64,000 bases of DNA from assembly GCA_021295785.1 (NCBI GenBank), contig JAGWBR010000005.1, positions 60,990 through 124,989 of the forward strand, read 5' to 3'. This stretch comes from Gemmatimonadota bacterium (lineage in GTDB: Bacteria; Gemmatimonadota; Gemmatimonadetes; Palauibacterales; Palauibacteraceae). A program made the position numbers and the translations under genes. The notes under the pieces were generated by a model. The model was not told the origin of the DNA and searched no databases. It was given only the letters and a program-made list of their open reading frames with translations. Position 1 is the first letter of the stretch; each line of letters opens with the position of its first letter. Below, piece by piece: positions 28,054 through 37,067 of this stretch.

Positions 28054-29433
28054 TTATTGGTCGTCCGTCGTCACCCGCGGCACGCCGGTGGGTCCGTTGT
28101 CCCAGTCCTGGGCGCTGGACACGTTGGGCATTCCCCAGTTTTCGCCGTTCCACCCCTGGAACCCCTCCATGCGGAAGGTCCACAGGCCAGTGCTCATGTC
28201 GCTGACCACGATGAGGCCGTCGGCGTTGCGCACATCCACGCCGAACGTGCCGTTGAACACCGGGTAACGGTCGGTGTTGGGCGGCCCCAGGTAGGTGTCG
28301 TAGTGGCCGACCGTGATCGGGTTGGTGGGGTCCATCATGTTGAACACGACGAGCCCGTCCAGATAGCCCGACACGAACACATAGGGCCACCGGACCTCGT
28401 GGTTGTGGACGAGATTCTCCCAGTTGGCGGTCCAGGCCGCGACGGGCCTGCGAATGGCCGACACCTCGCCATTCAGCCCCGGACGCAGGTCGAAGATCCT
28501 GAGCGGCGCGTACCGGTACTCCGTTTCGGCAACGGCGAAGTTCCCGTCGGGAGTTGGCGTGAAAGTGTGTCCGCCGCGCACGCCCGAAACTCCGACGATC
28601 TGAGTGAGCAGCGACGGATTCGCCAGGTCGGTCACGTCGTAGACGTAATAACCGCCGGTGCCGCCCCCGTAGAACCGGTCGGTGCCGGTGTCGGGATGGT
28701 AGCCGAGATAGAAATCATGGTAGCCCCGGCGGCTTCCCGCGGAACCGTCCTGCGGGGGTACGGGGATCTCCGCCACGCGGGTCATGGTTCCGTGCTCAAC
28801 CACCGCGCCCAGGTCGTAGACCGCGGCGAACGGACCCGAAACGGTGGCGACCAGGTAGACGTTCATGTTGGAATGCTTGTACACGAAGATGTTGTGGAAA
28901 CCGCCGGGCAGGTCCGGTTCGCGAATCCGGGCCACCTCGCGCACGGTCGAGGCATCGGGCAGCCCCGTCACGTCCAGCACCACGGCGCCCATGTCGCTGT
29001 TGGGCCCGCCCTGGCCGAACTGGAGCGACTGCACCACGTAATAGCGGTCGTTCCACTTGAAGTGCTTGACGTCCATGCCGCCGGTGCCGGTGTGCAGGTC
29101 CTGGTCTTCGATCCGCCACCGGTAGAGTACCTCCGGGTGCTCGGGATCCGCGATCGAAACGATGTCCAGGCCCTTGGGCCCGACCGGCCCGTACTGCATG
29201 CGCCCCACGTAGGCGAAGGGTCGGTGCAATTCCTGTTCCACGTCCATGTCCGAAATGCTGAGACGCGGCCCCAGCGGAACGTGCCCCAGCACGTCCATGT
29301 TGCTGCTGCCCCGCTCCATGACCTCCACCTGCGACGCGGCAGGCAACGCGGCGGCCAGCGCCATCAGGGCGACCAGCCCTGCCCCGAGTACGGTCCGACC
29401 CGCCACCATCTGTTCCTGTTTCCCGGAAATCAT
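28054..29433 (-). CDS. LVIVD-repeat-like secreted beta-propeller protein
   Basis: Signal peptide; KGLDIVSIADPEHPEVLYRWRIE, GYYVYDVTDLANPSLLTQI, GLVVFNMMDPTNPITVGHYD. Confidence 0.75.
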   Translation of the reverse strand: MISGKQEQMVAGRTVLGAGLVALMALAAALPAASQVEVMERGSSNMDVLGHVPLGPRLSISDMDVEQELHRPFAYVGRMQYGPVGPKGLDIVSIADPEHPEVLYRWRIEDQDLHTGTGGMDVKHFKWNDRYYVVQSLQFGQGGPNSDMGAVVLDVTGLPDASTVREVARIREPDLPGGFHNIFVYKHSNMNVYLVATVSGPFAAVYDLGAVVEHGTMTRVAEIPVPPQDGSAGSRRGYHDFYLGYHPDTGTDRFYGGGTGGYYVYDVTDLANPSLLTQIVGVSGVRGGHTFTPTPDGNFAVAETEYRYAPLRIFDLRPGLNGEVSAIRRPVAAWTANWENLVHNHEVRWPYVFVSGYLDGLVVFNMMDPTNPITVGHYDTYLGPPNTDRYPVFNGTFGVDVRNADGLIVVSDMSTGLWTFRMEGFQGWNGENWGMPNVSSAQDWDNGPTGVPRVTTDDQ

Positions 29434-31157
29434 CGTTCCTCCACTGTAAACACCATTGCCATGCCGGCTTCCAAGTGCTCTGCGATGTGGCAGTGTGCCA
29501 TCCATACCCCGGGGTTCGACGCCTCCAGCAACAGATCGAAGGTCGATCCGACCGGAACCACCACCGTGTCTTTCCAGGCGAGGTTGGCGGCTGGCACGCC
29601 GTCCCTCTCGATTACCAAAAACCGCTGTCCGTGAATGTGAATCGGGTGCTGCATCGGGTGGAACGACCGCCGGAGATTCCGAATGCGAATCTTCCTGACA
29701 TCGCCCTGCCGGAAGGTCCATTCGATCTCCCGGTTCTCCCTGCCGGTGGCCGGGTCCCTGAGCACCCACGTCAGGTTGTCGGAGGTCGCCAGATAGTTCA
29801 TCATCGGCATGGCGTCGTTCCATTCGACCGGCGGAAAGTACGCCGTGTCGAGTGCCATCACCGCCACCATGTCGCTCGGCAGGTCGCCGGGACGGACCGT
29901 CAGCTCCAGTTCGTGATCCGGTGGTCCGGCGAACTCGGCCCGGTAGCGGTCGATGTCTTCGGTTACGTCGGCATTCGCTCTGAGCGAGTCGAAGCTCTCG
30001 GCGTGGTCCTCGCCGCGGGGGACCCTCTCTTCCAGCACGGTTACCAGGCCCAGCGTGTCGACCTGCGGGTAGAAGACACCGTTGAAGTGGTCCACCGCCT
30101 GGATCGAGTTGACGAGGGCGACGGTGCCCGGCTGGCCGAAACGGGCATCCACGATGTACCGCTGGGCCGGTGCAATGACCACGTTCTGGACCATAGTTTC
30201 GCGTTCGAACTTGCTTGCATCGGCCCCCACCAACTTCAGCCCGGCCCCCTTTGCGACCAGGTTGAAGGTGCGGGTGTTGGCCACGTTGGTCAGGAACAGG
30301 CGGCGGACCTCGCCCCTTCGGACCGTCGTCTCCCATCGGGGTTCACCGTTGACCAGCATGTGGTTGCCGAACCGCCCCATCAGGGTCTGCGCCGCACCCT
30401 CCCGACCGAAAGGGAAGATGCCGGCCTCGTCGATCAGGATGTCGTCGAGCATCAGGAAGTCTTCGCCGTTGACGGGGGCCAGGTAGTCAGGCTCGGGCGA
30501 GTCCACCATCATGTTCCCGTAAAGGCCCAGCTCCTGCTGGATGTCTTCCCTGTGGTGGGGATGGTACCAGTAGAGCCCCGCATCGGGGAAATAGACGCGG
30601 TAAAGGAATGACTCGCCCGGTTCGACCGGATCCTGGGTGAGGCCGGGTACGCCGTCGAACTGATTCTCCAGGCGCAGGCCGTGCCAGTGGACCGCGGTCG
30701 GGAGATCGATGTTGTTGGTGAAGATGACAATGATCTTGGCCTGCTGCGGGACCCGGACCAGCGGCCCCGGATACTGCCCGTTGAAGCCGTACATCGTGAA
30801 TTCGCGGGTTCCGACGCGCCGCCGCACAAACCCGGCTTCCAGCCGGAGCGTGTCGCCATCGGCCAGGTGGACGATTTCGCGCAGCACCGCCTCGGGCAGG
30901 GCGGCGGGGTCGAGGCCGGCCCCCGGCAGAAACGGGGTTAGCACCGGCACTGCTCCCATGAGGCCGGGGAGCATCATCGGCATGGGGCGGGGTTGGGGGG
31001 GCATGCGCCAGCTTGCTTCGCTGGTGCCGTTCTGTTGGTGGGCGCCGTGGCCGGCGTTGGCGTGCTGCGCCGTGAGTGGTGTGGCGGCCGGACCGACGGC
31101 GAGGCCCGCGAACAGGAGCAGCCAGGCCGAGCGGGCGTTGAAGGCCGAGAGGGTCAA
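29430..31157 (-). CDS. Multicopper oxidase
   Basis: HWHGLRLENQFDG, YWYHPHHRED, HPIHIHGQRFLV, MAHCHIAEHLEAGM copper-ligand motifs. Confidence 0.93.
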   Translation of the reverse strand: MTLSAFNARSAWLLLFAGLAVGPAATPLTAQHANAGHGAHQQNGTSEASWRMPPQPRPMPMMLPGLMGAVPVLTPFLPGAGLDPAALPEAVLREIVHLADGDTLRLEAGFVRRRVGTREFTMYGFNGQYPGPLVRVPQQAKIIVIFTNNIDLPTAVHWHGLRLENQFDGVPGLTQDPVEPGESFLYRVYFPDAGLYWYHPHHREDIQQELGLYGNMMVDSPEPDYLAPVNGEDFLMLDDILIDEAGIFPFGREGAAQTLMGRFGNHMLVNGEPRWETTVRRGEVRRLFLTNVANTRTFNLVAKGAGLKLVGADASKFERETMVQNVVIAPAQRYIVDARFGQPGTVALVNSIQAVDHFNGVFYPQVDTLGLVTVLEERVPRGEDHAESFDSLRANADVTEDIDRYRAEFAGPPDHELELTVRPGDLPSDMVAVMALDTAYFPPVEWNDAMPMMNYLATSDNLTWVLRDPATGRENREIEWTFRQGDVRKIRIRNLRRSFHPMQHPIHIHGQRFLVIERDGVPAANLAWKDTVVVPVGSTFDLLLEASNPGVWMAHCHIAEHLEAGMAMVFTVEER

Positions 31158-31717
31158 TAGATCAACTGGCAGCTGACATCCTCGAACGGCCCGTGCCCGG
31201 CCATGGTGTGTAGACGGCCGGACGGCGAAATGCCCCGCAGGATGATGGGGCCGCTCCAGCGCTCCAGCTCCGGCTCGGTCTCTTCGCTCACGAATGCCAA
31301 GAACTTGTTCCAGGCGATCTGGCCGCTGGTCTGGCCTGTTTCACCCAGCTCGCCCAGGCGTACCCACTCGGTGAGTTCGGGGGTCGCGGCCCATCCCACG
31401 TACCGGGCGCCCCGGCGGCGCGGCAGCCTGTCGGCTCGCAGCGTGACGGTGTAGGCCTGGTGCCCGTCGGTGTCGACGGAAATGCCGAAGGCGGACTCGG
31501 GTTGGGCCAGGATCATGTCTCCCGCGGCGGAAGGGGCGTGCTGGGTCGGACGCATGGGGACCACTTCGGGGCCAACCCGGCATTCTCCCGGCACGGGACC
31601 CGGCGGAGCGGTGGCCGCGGGAGGCGCGGCGGTCCACCCGAGCACCACCAGCGCTGCGGCCGCGGTGGCGGTCGCGCCCGATCCCGCCCGTCGCTTGACC
31701 AGAATCCTGATCAGAAC
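31154..31717 (-). CDS. Hypothetical secreted/membrane-anchored protein
   Basis: ATGA-type overlap with multicopper oxidase; hydrophobic N-terminal segment; start uncertain (ORF called to 31861). Confidence 0.5.
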   Translation of the reverse strand, partial: VLIRILVKRRAGSGATATAAAALVVLGWTAAPPAATAPPGPVPGECRVGPEVVPMRPTQHAPSAAGDMILAQPESAFGISVDTDGHQAYTVTLRADRLPRRRGARYVGWAATPELTEWVRLGELGETGQTSGQIAWNKFLAFVSEETEPELERWSGPIILRGISPSGRLHTMAGHGPFEDVSCQLIY

Positions 31718-32049
31718 CCCATCATGGCGCGTACCCTGGCGTCGATCTTGTCTGGGGTCCAGAACGGCTTCCACACCAGTTTGACCGTGGCTTCGTCGAT
31801 GCCGTCCACGGTCTGGGCCGCATCCCGGGCACCATCCATGATTTGCCCGCCCGCCGGGCATCCGGGGCTGGTGAGCGTCATGGTGATCAACGCGGCCGCT
31901 TCCTCAACCTCCACGCCGTAAACCAGGCCCAGGTCAACGATGTTGATGCCTAGTTCGGGGTCCACCACATCGCGTAGCGCCAGCGTTACCGCCTCGGAGA
32001 GCCCGTCTCCGCCCGCGCCGTTTTCCGTGTTCTGTTCTTCTTGCACCAT
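31711..32049 (-). CDS. MIP18/DUF59-family Fe-S assembly factor
   Basis: VVDPELGINIVDLGLVYGVEV...TLTSPGCPAGGQI. Confidence 0.88.
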   Translation of the reverse strand: MVQEEQNTENGAGGDGLSEAVTLALRDVVDPELGINIVDLGLVYGVEVEEAAALITMTLTSPGCPAGGQIMDGARDAAQTVDGIDEATVKLVWKPFWTPDKIDARVRAMMGF

Positions 32050-32090
32050 TATGTATGCTTCCTAACCAGTCCCGACTGGGTGCTTCGGTA

Positions 32091-32609
32091 TCAGGGTGAT
32101 TCGCTTGAAGGGGTCGGCGCCGACGAACTGTGTTCGTGGGCGATTCTCCACGCGCCCTCCACGTTGAGTACGACCAGGGTAAAGACCCCACCGGACGAGA
32201 CAAGACCGTCGCGGTGCAGCTCGTAGCGCCCCCTGATCAGGCCGGCCCTGCCGTCCAGTATGCGGCAGTCCAGGCATTCCATGCGCAGGCTGTCACGGGT
32301 CTCGGCCGAAAACACCGGAGCGTACCGGCTGCGGATTCCGTCGAATCCGCTCACAAGCTCGCCTCCCAGCACGTAGGTAGTTGCCGGCGATTGATCGTAG
32401 AATGACAGGTACTCCTCCAGATCGCCCGCGTTCCAGGCGTTGGCCTGCGCGGCCAGCAGTTCGGCGGCCTGCTCGTCGAACGGCGCCAGCCGGGTGTCGG
32501 CGAGCCGGTCGCTGCTGACTCTCTCAATCCCGCATCCCCCGCCGATGGCCGTGGCCACGATGGCCATGCCAAGGGCGACTGCCCGAGTGCCCGCACGTGA
32601 GTTGATCAT
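32091..32609 (-). CDS. SnoaL/DUF4440-like lipoprotein
   Basis: GGGCG lipobox; AAQANAWNAGDLEEYLSFYDQSP. Confidence 0.75.
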   Translation of the reverse strand: MINSRAGTRAVALGMAIVATAIGGGCGIERVSSDRLADTRLAPFDEQAAELLAAQANAWNAGDLEEYLSFYDQSPATTYVLGGELVSGFDGIRSRYAPVFSAETRDSLRMECLDCRILDGRAGLIRGRYELHRDGLVSSGGVFTLVVLNVEGAWRIAHEHSSSAPTPSSESP

Positions 32610-33478
32610 TGAGCGTTCTCCCCCTCGGTTGCGGCGCCGCTCCCGCCGAACACCGATTCGAACAACTCCGCGGTGGCCGCCAGCGCAATCTCCAGGTGGG
32701 GTCTGGCACCCCGGAACGGATGAACTACCTGGAAGGTGTGCCCCGAGCCCTCGATGGTCAGGAGTCGTGCGCTGTCCCCGGCTGCTTCTGCAATTCGCTG
32801 TCCCTCCGACAGCGGAACCGATTCGTCCTTGGTTCCGTGCACAACCAGTAGCGGGGCGGCCAGGCGGCGCGCGCTCTCCACAACGTCGAGCCGGTCGCCG
32901 TGGGCCCGAAAATCGTCGTACCCGTTGCGGTGGAGAGGCATGTCTTGCTTCGTCCGCGCGTTGGGAATCACCACCGCCCGCCCGGCCTCCCAGGCGTCGA
33001 TCATGTTGCGGTTGAGCAGCAAGGAAGGCACCGTGATGGGCGCCCACGCAGCCACGGCCTCAACCTGACGCCGCTGGGCCGCCTTCAGAATCACCGTCGC
33101 CCCGCCGCGGCTGTGCCCCAGCAGTCCGAACCTGCGGGCCGGCGGCACCGACAACCGCCCCAGGGCACCGGCCGTGAGCCCGTCGAGCACCGCTTCCAGA
33201 TCCCACAATTCACGCGAAATGGTGTTGCGGCTGAAGGCATCCAGGTCGTCGAAATCGCTTTCGCGCACTCCCGACCCGTCGAAGTTGAAGGTGACGGCGC
33301 CGTGGCCGGTCCTCGCCACCAACTCGGCCGCCACATAAGGGAAAAACCCCCAGTCCTTGAACCCTTTGAACCCGTGGCAAACCACGAGAGCAGCGCCCCG
33401 ATCGTTCGGGCCCTTCCAGTAATCGCCGGCCACGGTCGCGCCCGGGAGCTCGATCTGAAACGGTTCGGGTCGAATCAT
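32606..33478 (-). CDS. Alpha/beta hydrolase
   Basis: VVCHGFKGFKDWGFFPYVA; GLLGHSRGG; VVHGTKDESVPL; GSGHTF. Confidence 0.88.
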   Translation of the reverse strand: MIRPEPFQIELPGATVAGDYWKGPNDRGAALVVCHGFKGFKDWGFFPYVAAELVARTGHGAVTFNFDGSGVRESDFDDLDAFSRNTISRELWDLEAVLDGLTAGALGRLSVPPARRFGLLGHSRGGATVILKAAQRRQVEAVAAWAPITVPSLLLNRNMIDAWEAGRAVVIPNARTKQDMPLHRNGYDDFRAHGDRLDVVESARRLAAPLLVVHGTKDESVPLSEGQRIAEAAGDSARLLTIEGSGHTFQVVHPFRGARPHLEIALAATAELFESVFGGSGAATEGENAQ

Positions 33479-34052
33479 GGTGTTTTCCGGCTGCGCGGCC
33501 GCCACTCGGTCTCGGCCACCCCGGCCAGCATGTTGGCACCGCGCGCCAGCGTGAAGAGCAGGTCGGACAGGCGGTTAAGGTAAGGGATCACCTCGCTGGC
33601 CAAGTCGGGTTGGTCGGGCAGGAGGGCCGCCACCCTGCGCTCGGCGCGCCTGCACACCACCCGCGCAAAATGAAGCTGCGAGGCGGCCCGGGTCCCGCCG
33701 GGCAGGATGAACGCTTTGAGCGGCTGCAGGCCCGCCTCCATCTGGTCGATCCACCCCTCCATCATGGCGATACGGCCGGCGTCGAGGGCGGGCGCTGCGC
33801 CAGTGCGCAGCGCCCGGCAAGCCGCGCGCCAATCACAAACAGGTCCGCCTGAATAAGTCGCAATTCCTTGGCCGCCGCCGGGCCTTTGCCACGAGGTGCC
33901 TCGGCCTCGAACGCAATCGCCGCCAGCCCCACGGCCGCGCTCAATTCGTCTACGGTCCCGTAGGCTTCGACGCGGGCGTCCTGCTTGCCCACCCGGCGGC
34001 CTCCGAGCAGGGTGGTCAGGCCGCCGTCTCCTCCGCGGGTGTAGACCTTCAT
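33475..34052 (-). CDS. PduO-type cob(I)alamin adenosyltransferase, split by an apparent frameshift
   Basis: MKVYTRGGDGGLTTLLGGRRVGK..EAYGTVDELSAAVGLA (33762-34052) plus LKAFILPGGTRAASQLHFARVVCRRAER (33475-33765) in a different frame. Confidence 0.85.
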
Positions 34053-34262
34053 CCGTCTTCGCCCGCCGTTACTTCCCGGAACCGGCGGCCCGGCCGGCGA
34101 AAGCTCGGTCCGCGGTTGCAGAATCTGCTGCAGTTCATACGTTCAAACCTACGGAAAAACGAAGGCGGAAACCTGCGGGCGTTTGACGGGTGCGGGTCCG
34201 TGGGGCATCCTAGAGACCCGCCCGCCGCAAAAAGCCGCGCCCGTGTTCTGGAGCGAGTTCGC

Positions 34263-35498
34263 ATGATCCGCCGCATCCAAGTACTCAACTACAGGTGTCT
34301 TCGGTTCGTGGATCTGGCCCTGGACCGGTTTCACGTGCTGGTCGGGCCGGGTTCCTCGGGCAAGAGCACGTTGTTCGATGCGGTCGCGTTCCTGGGCGAC
34401 TTGGTAAGAGAAGGCCCCGGCCGCGCGGTTCGGTTGCGAACCCCGGACTTCCGGGACCTCGTTTGGCAGCGGCATCCCGCCGGCGGGAAGATAGGCTTCG
34501 AACTGGCTGTTGAGCTGGACGTTCCGGAGGACCTGCGCGGACAGCTGCCTAGGGACAAACGCTTCAGACTCTTCCGGTATCAGGTAGCGATTCGAGGAGG
34601 ACCGGGTGGCGCCGTTGTCGCGTCCGAACGCGGCTTGTTGATGCCCCGCGAAGAGCCGGTCGACTGTGAACAGCGCACCCTGTTTCCGGATCCACCGTGC
34701 CCGCCGGAGACGATCCTGGTCGGCAGCCGTCCTGGCACCAAATCGGTCCTGAGCAAGTCGGAAAAGGGCACCGACAGTTATTACGTGGAGACCGATCAGG
34801 GCGAAAAGAAGGGGTGGGTCACCACCATCACCCTGGGGGCGGACCGCTCTACCCTGGCCAACCTCCCCGCAGGGCAGCAGTACCCTGTTGCCGCGTGGGT
34901 CCGGGACCTGCTGAGCACGGGGATCCGCCAGTTCTGTTTGGACGGACCCACGCTGCGCCGGCCCTGTCGAGCCCGCCCTGGAACAATTTGTCTGGCGCCC
35001 GACGGCGGGAACCTGCCGCTGGTGGTCGACAGCCTGCGCGCTCGGCACCGCGAGCACTTCAACACGTGGCTGGAACAGGCCCGGGCGGCCGTGAGTGACC
35101 TGCAGGACATTCGGGTGGGCAGGCTCGGCGAAGACCGCAGTCCGTATCTGGTGCTGGACTACGCGTCGGGTCTGTCGGCGCCGTCGTGGACCACATCGGA
35201 CGGCGTGCTCCGCTTGCTGGCCCTCACGCTCTTGGCGCATCTGCCCGATAACCGCGACATCCACCTCATTGAGTCACCCGAGAACGGCATCGACGAGGCG
35301 GGTCTTGAACTGATTCGGCACTCGGTTTCGGCAGTCAGTCAGGGGCAGATACTGTTGGCCAGCCGCTCGCCGGCGCTGCGGGCCGGACTGCCCCCGGCCG
35401 CGGTGCTCCACTTCGAGCGGGACCCGGGAGGCGCGACCGACATCGTCCGGGGGGACCAGCACCCCCGGCGGGGGTCAGGGGGCCTCCGCGGGGGTTGA
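34263..35498 (+). CDS. AAA-family ATPase (AAA_21/OLD-RecF-like)
   Basis: MIRRIQVLNYRCLRFVDLALDRFHVLVGPGSSGKSTLFDAVAF; Walker-B-like IHLIESPENGIDEAG. Confidence 0.8.
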   Translation: MIRRIQVLNYRCLRFVDLALDRFHVLVGPGSSGKSTLFDAVAFLGDLVREGPGRAVRLRTPDFRDLVWQRHPAGGKIGFELAVELDVPEDLRGQLPRDKRFRLFRYQVAIRGGPGGAVVASERGLLMPREEPVDCEQRTLFPDPPCPPETILVGSRPGTKSVLSKSEKGTDSYYVETDQGEKKGWVTTITLGADRSTLANLPAGQQYPVAAWVRDLLSTGIRQFCLDGPTLRRPCRARPGTICLAPDGGNLPLVVDSLRARHREHFNTWLEQARAAVSDLQDIRVGRLGEDRSPYLVLDYASGLSAPSWTTSDGVLRLLALTLLAHLPDNRDIHLIESPENGIDEAGLELIRHSVSAVSQGQILLASRSPALRAGLPPAAVLHFERDPGGATDIVRGDQHPRRGSGGLRGG

Positions 35499-35536
35499 CA
35501 TGAAATATCCGGGCCGCCATTTTTGAAGGCCAACGC

Positions 35537-35610
<74 letters not shown>

Positions 35611-35623
35611 TTCTGAGACGCCT

Positions 35624-35649
35624 CGCCCCGCACGCAGCGTGGCGGGGCG
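35624..35649 (+). other. GC-rich hairpin between tRNA-fMet and tRNA-Asn
   Basis: CGCCCCGC-ACGC-A-GCGT-G-GCGGGGCG. Confidence 0.6.
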
Positions 35650-35708
35650 TCTTGGTTTGGGCGTCCCGCAGGCTTGGATGCGGCGTGCGGGCGGCGCAGG
35701 GGCAGCGG

Positions 35709-35781
35709 TCCGGGGTAGCTCAGTGGCCAGAGCGGGTGGCTGTTAACCACTAGGTCGCGGGTTCGAATCCCGCCCCCGGAG
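35709..35781 (+). tRNA. tRNA-Asn (GTT)
   Basis: TCCGGGGTAGCTCAGTGG...CTGTTAA...GGTTCGAATCC cloverleaf. Confidence 0.93.
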
Positions 35782-35803
35782 TTGCAGTGCTGGAGCTGTT
35801 TTC

Positions 35804-35877
35804 GGCTGGGTAGCTCAGCCTGGTAGAGCACCGCGCTGAAAACGCGGGTGTCGGCGGTTCAAATCCGTCCCCAGCCA
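35804..35877 (+). tRNA. tRNA-Phe (GAA)
   Basis: GGCTGGGTAGCTCAG...CTGAAAA...GGTTCAAATCC. Confidence 0.93.
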
Positions 35878-35907
35878 TTTGACAATTCGGAGATGTGAGG
35901 TCGGCTC

Positions 35908-35981
35908 AGGGGCGTAGCTCAACTTGGCAGAGCACCGGTCTCCAAAACCGGCGGTTGGGGGTTCAAGTCCCTCCGCCCCTG
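35908..35981 (+). tRNA. tRNA-Trp (CCA)
   Basis: AGGGGCGTAGCTCAA...CTCCAAA...GGTTCAAGTCC. Confidence 0.93.
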
Positions 35982-36012
35982 TGGTTCCTGCTGCCCGGGT
36001 GGACCGTTGATC

Positions 36013-36084
<72 letters not shown>

Positions 36085-36117
36085 TGTGGCGAGACGATTC
36101 GGGCGTGGGTGTTTATT

Positions 36118-36191
36118 GCGCCCGTAGCTCAGCTGGACAGAGCACCGGCCTTCTAAGCCGGGGGTCGCAGGTTCGAATCCTGCCGGGCGCA
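36118..36191 (+). tRNA. tRNA-Arg (TCT)
   Basis: GCGCCCGTAGCTCAG...CTTCTAA...GGTTCGAATCC. Confidence 0.93.
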
Positions 36192-36259
36192 TGGAGGTGC
36201 GGGGAACGCGGGCAGTGCGGGACGCGAGTGAGGCTGGCAACGCGGTGTGGGTGGAACGG

Positions 36260-36331
36260 GCCCCCATCGTCCAACGGCAAGGACACCACTCTTTCAAGGT
36301 GGAGATAGGGGTTCGATTCCCCTTGGGGGCG
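36260..36331 (+). tRNA. tRNA-Glu (TTC)
   Basis: GCCCCCATCGTCCAA...CTTTCAA...GGTTCGATTCC. Confidence 0.93.
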
Positions 36332-36377
36332 TCGTTCGCGCGGCACAGCTGCGCTTGACGCGAACAGGCGAAAATGA

Positions 36378-36450
36378 GGGGCCGTAGCTCAGTTGGGAGA
36401 GCGCTGCAATGGCATTGCAGAGGTCAGGGGTTCGAATCCCCTCGGCTCCA
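36378..36450 (+). tRNA. tRNA-Ala (GGC)
   Basis: GGGGCCGTAGCTCAG...ATGGCAT...GGTTCGAATCC. Confidence 0.93.
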
Positions 36451-36492
36451 TCTTGGCGATTCGGGCGGGGAGTTCGGGCAGGGGAATGTTGA

Positions 36493-36566
36493 GCGCCGCT
36501 AGCTCAACTAGGCAGAGCAAGTGACTCTTAATCACTAGGTTCGGGGTTCGATTCCCTGGCGGCGCA
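36493..36566 (+). tRNA. tRNA-Lys (CTT)
   Basis: GCGCCGCTAGCTCAA...CTCTTAA...GGTTCGATTCC. Confidence 0.93.
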
Positions 36567-36640
36567 TTCGGCCCGGCGGGCTTGGTCCGGCGGGCAACCA
36601 CGTACAGCGAATGAGCGCGACGGGGCCTTCCCGTCAGCGT

Positions 36641-36715
36641 GCGCCCGTAGCTCAGCCTGGATAGAGCGTCTGCCTCCGGAGCAGAAGGTCACAGGTTCAA
36701 ATCCTGTCGGGCGTA
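36641..36715 (+). tRNA. tRNA-Arg (CCG)
   Basis: GCGCCCGTAGCTCAG...CTCCGGA...GGTTCAAATCC. Confidence 0.93.
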
Positions 36716-36745
36716 TTGGTGGAAAGGCGTGATGTCGCAAGTCGC

Positions 36746-36832
<87 letters not shown>

Positions 36833-36844
36833 TCTTGTTTTTGG

Positions 36845-36930
36845 GCCCAGGTGGCGGAATTGGCAGACGCGCTAGCTTGAGGGGCTAGTGTCCTTTTGCG
36901 GACGTGGAGGTTCGAGTCCTCTCCTGGGCA
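36845..36930 (+). tRNA. tRNA-Leu (GAG)
   Basis: GCCCAGGTGGCGGAA...CTTGAGG...long variable arm...GGTTCGAGTCC. Confidence 0.92.
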
Positions 36931-36976
36931 TTATTTCGACGTAAGGCCGGTCCCGACCTGCCGGTCGGATACGCGG

Positions 36977-37050
36977 GCGCCCGTAGCTCAACTGGATAGA
37001 GCACCTGACTACGGATCAGGAGGCTGGGGGTTCGAATCCTCCCGGGCGCG
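36977..37050 (+). tRNA. tRNA-Arg (ACG)
   Basis: GCGCCCGTAGCTCAA...CTACGGA...GGTTCGAATCC. Confidence 0.93.
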
Positions 37051-37067
37051 CCTTCTTGGCTCGGGCG

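Noticed and set aside
29434-30336. N-terminal 300 aa of the 760-aa ORF 28054..30336
   Set aside because: Out-of-frame extension through the multicopper oxidase; signal peptide begins at ATG 29433.
33475-33765. In-frame stop in the PduO gene as a second selenocysteine candidate
   Set aside because: The two halves are in different frames, so a frameshift, not a recoded TGA; no catalytic Cys expected there.
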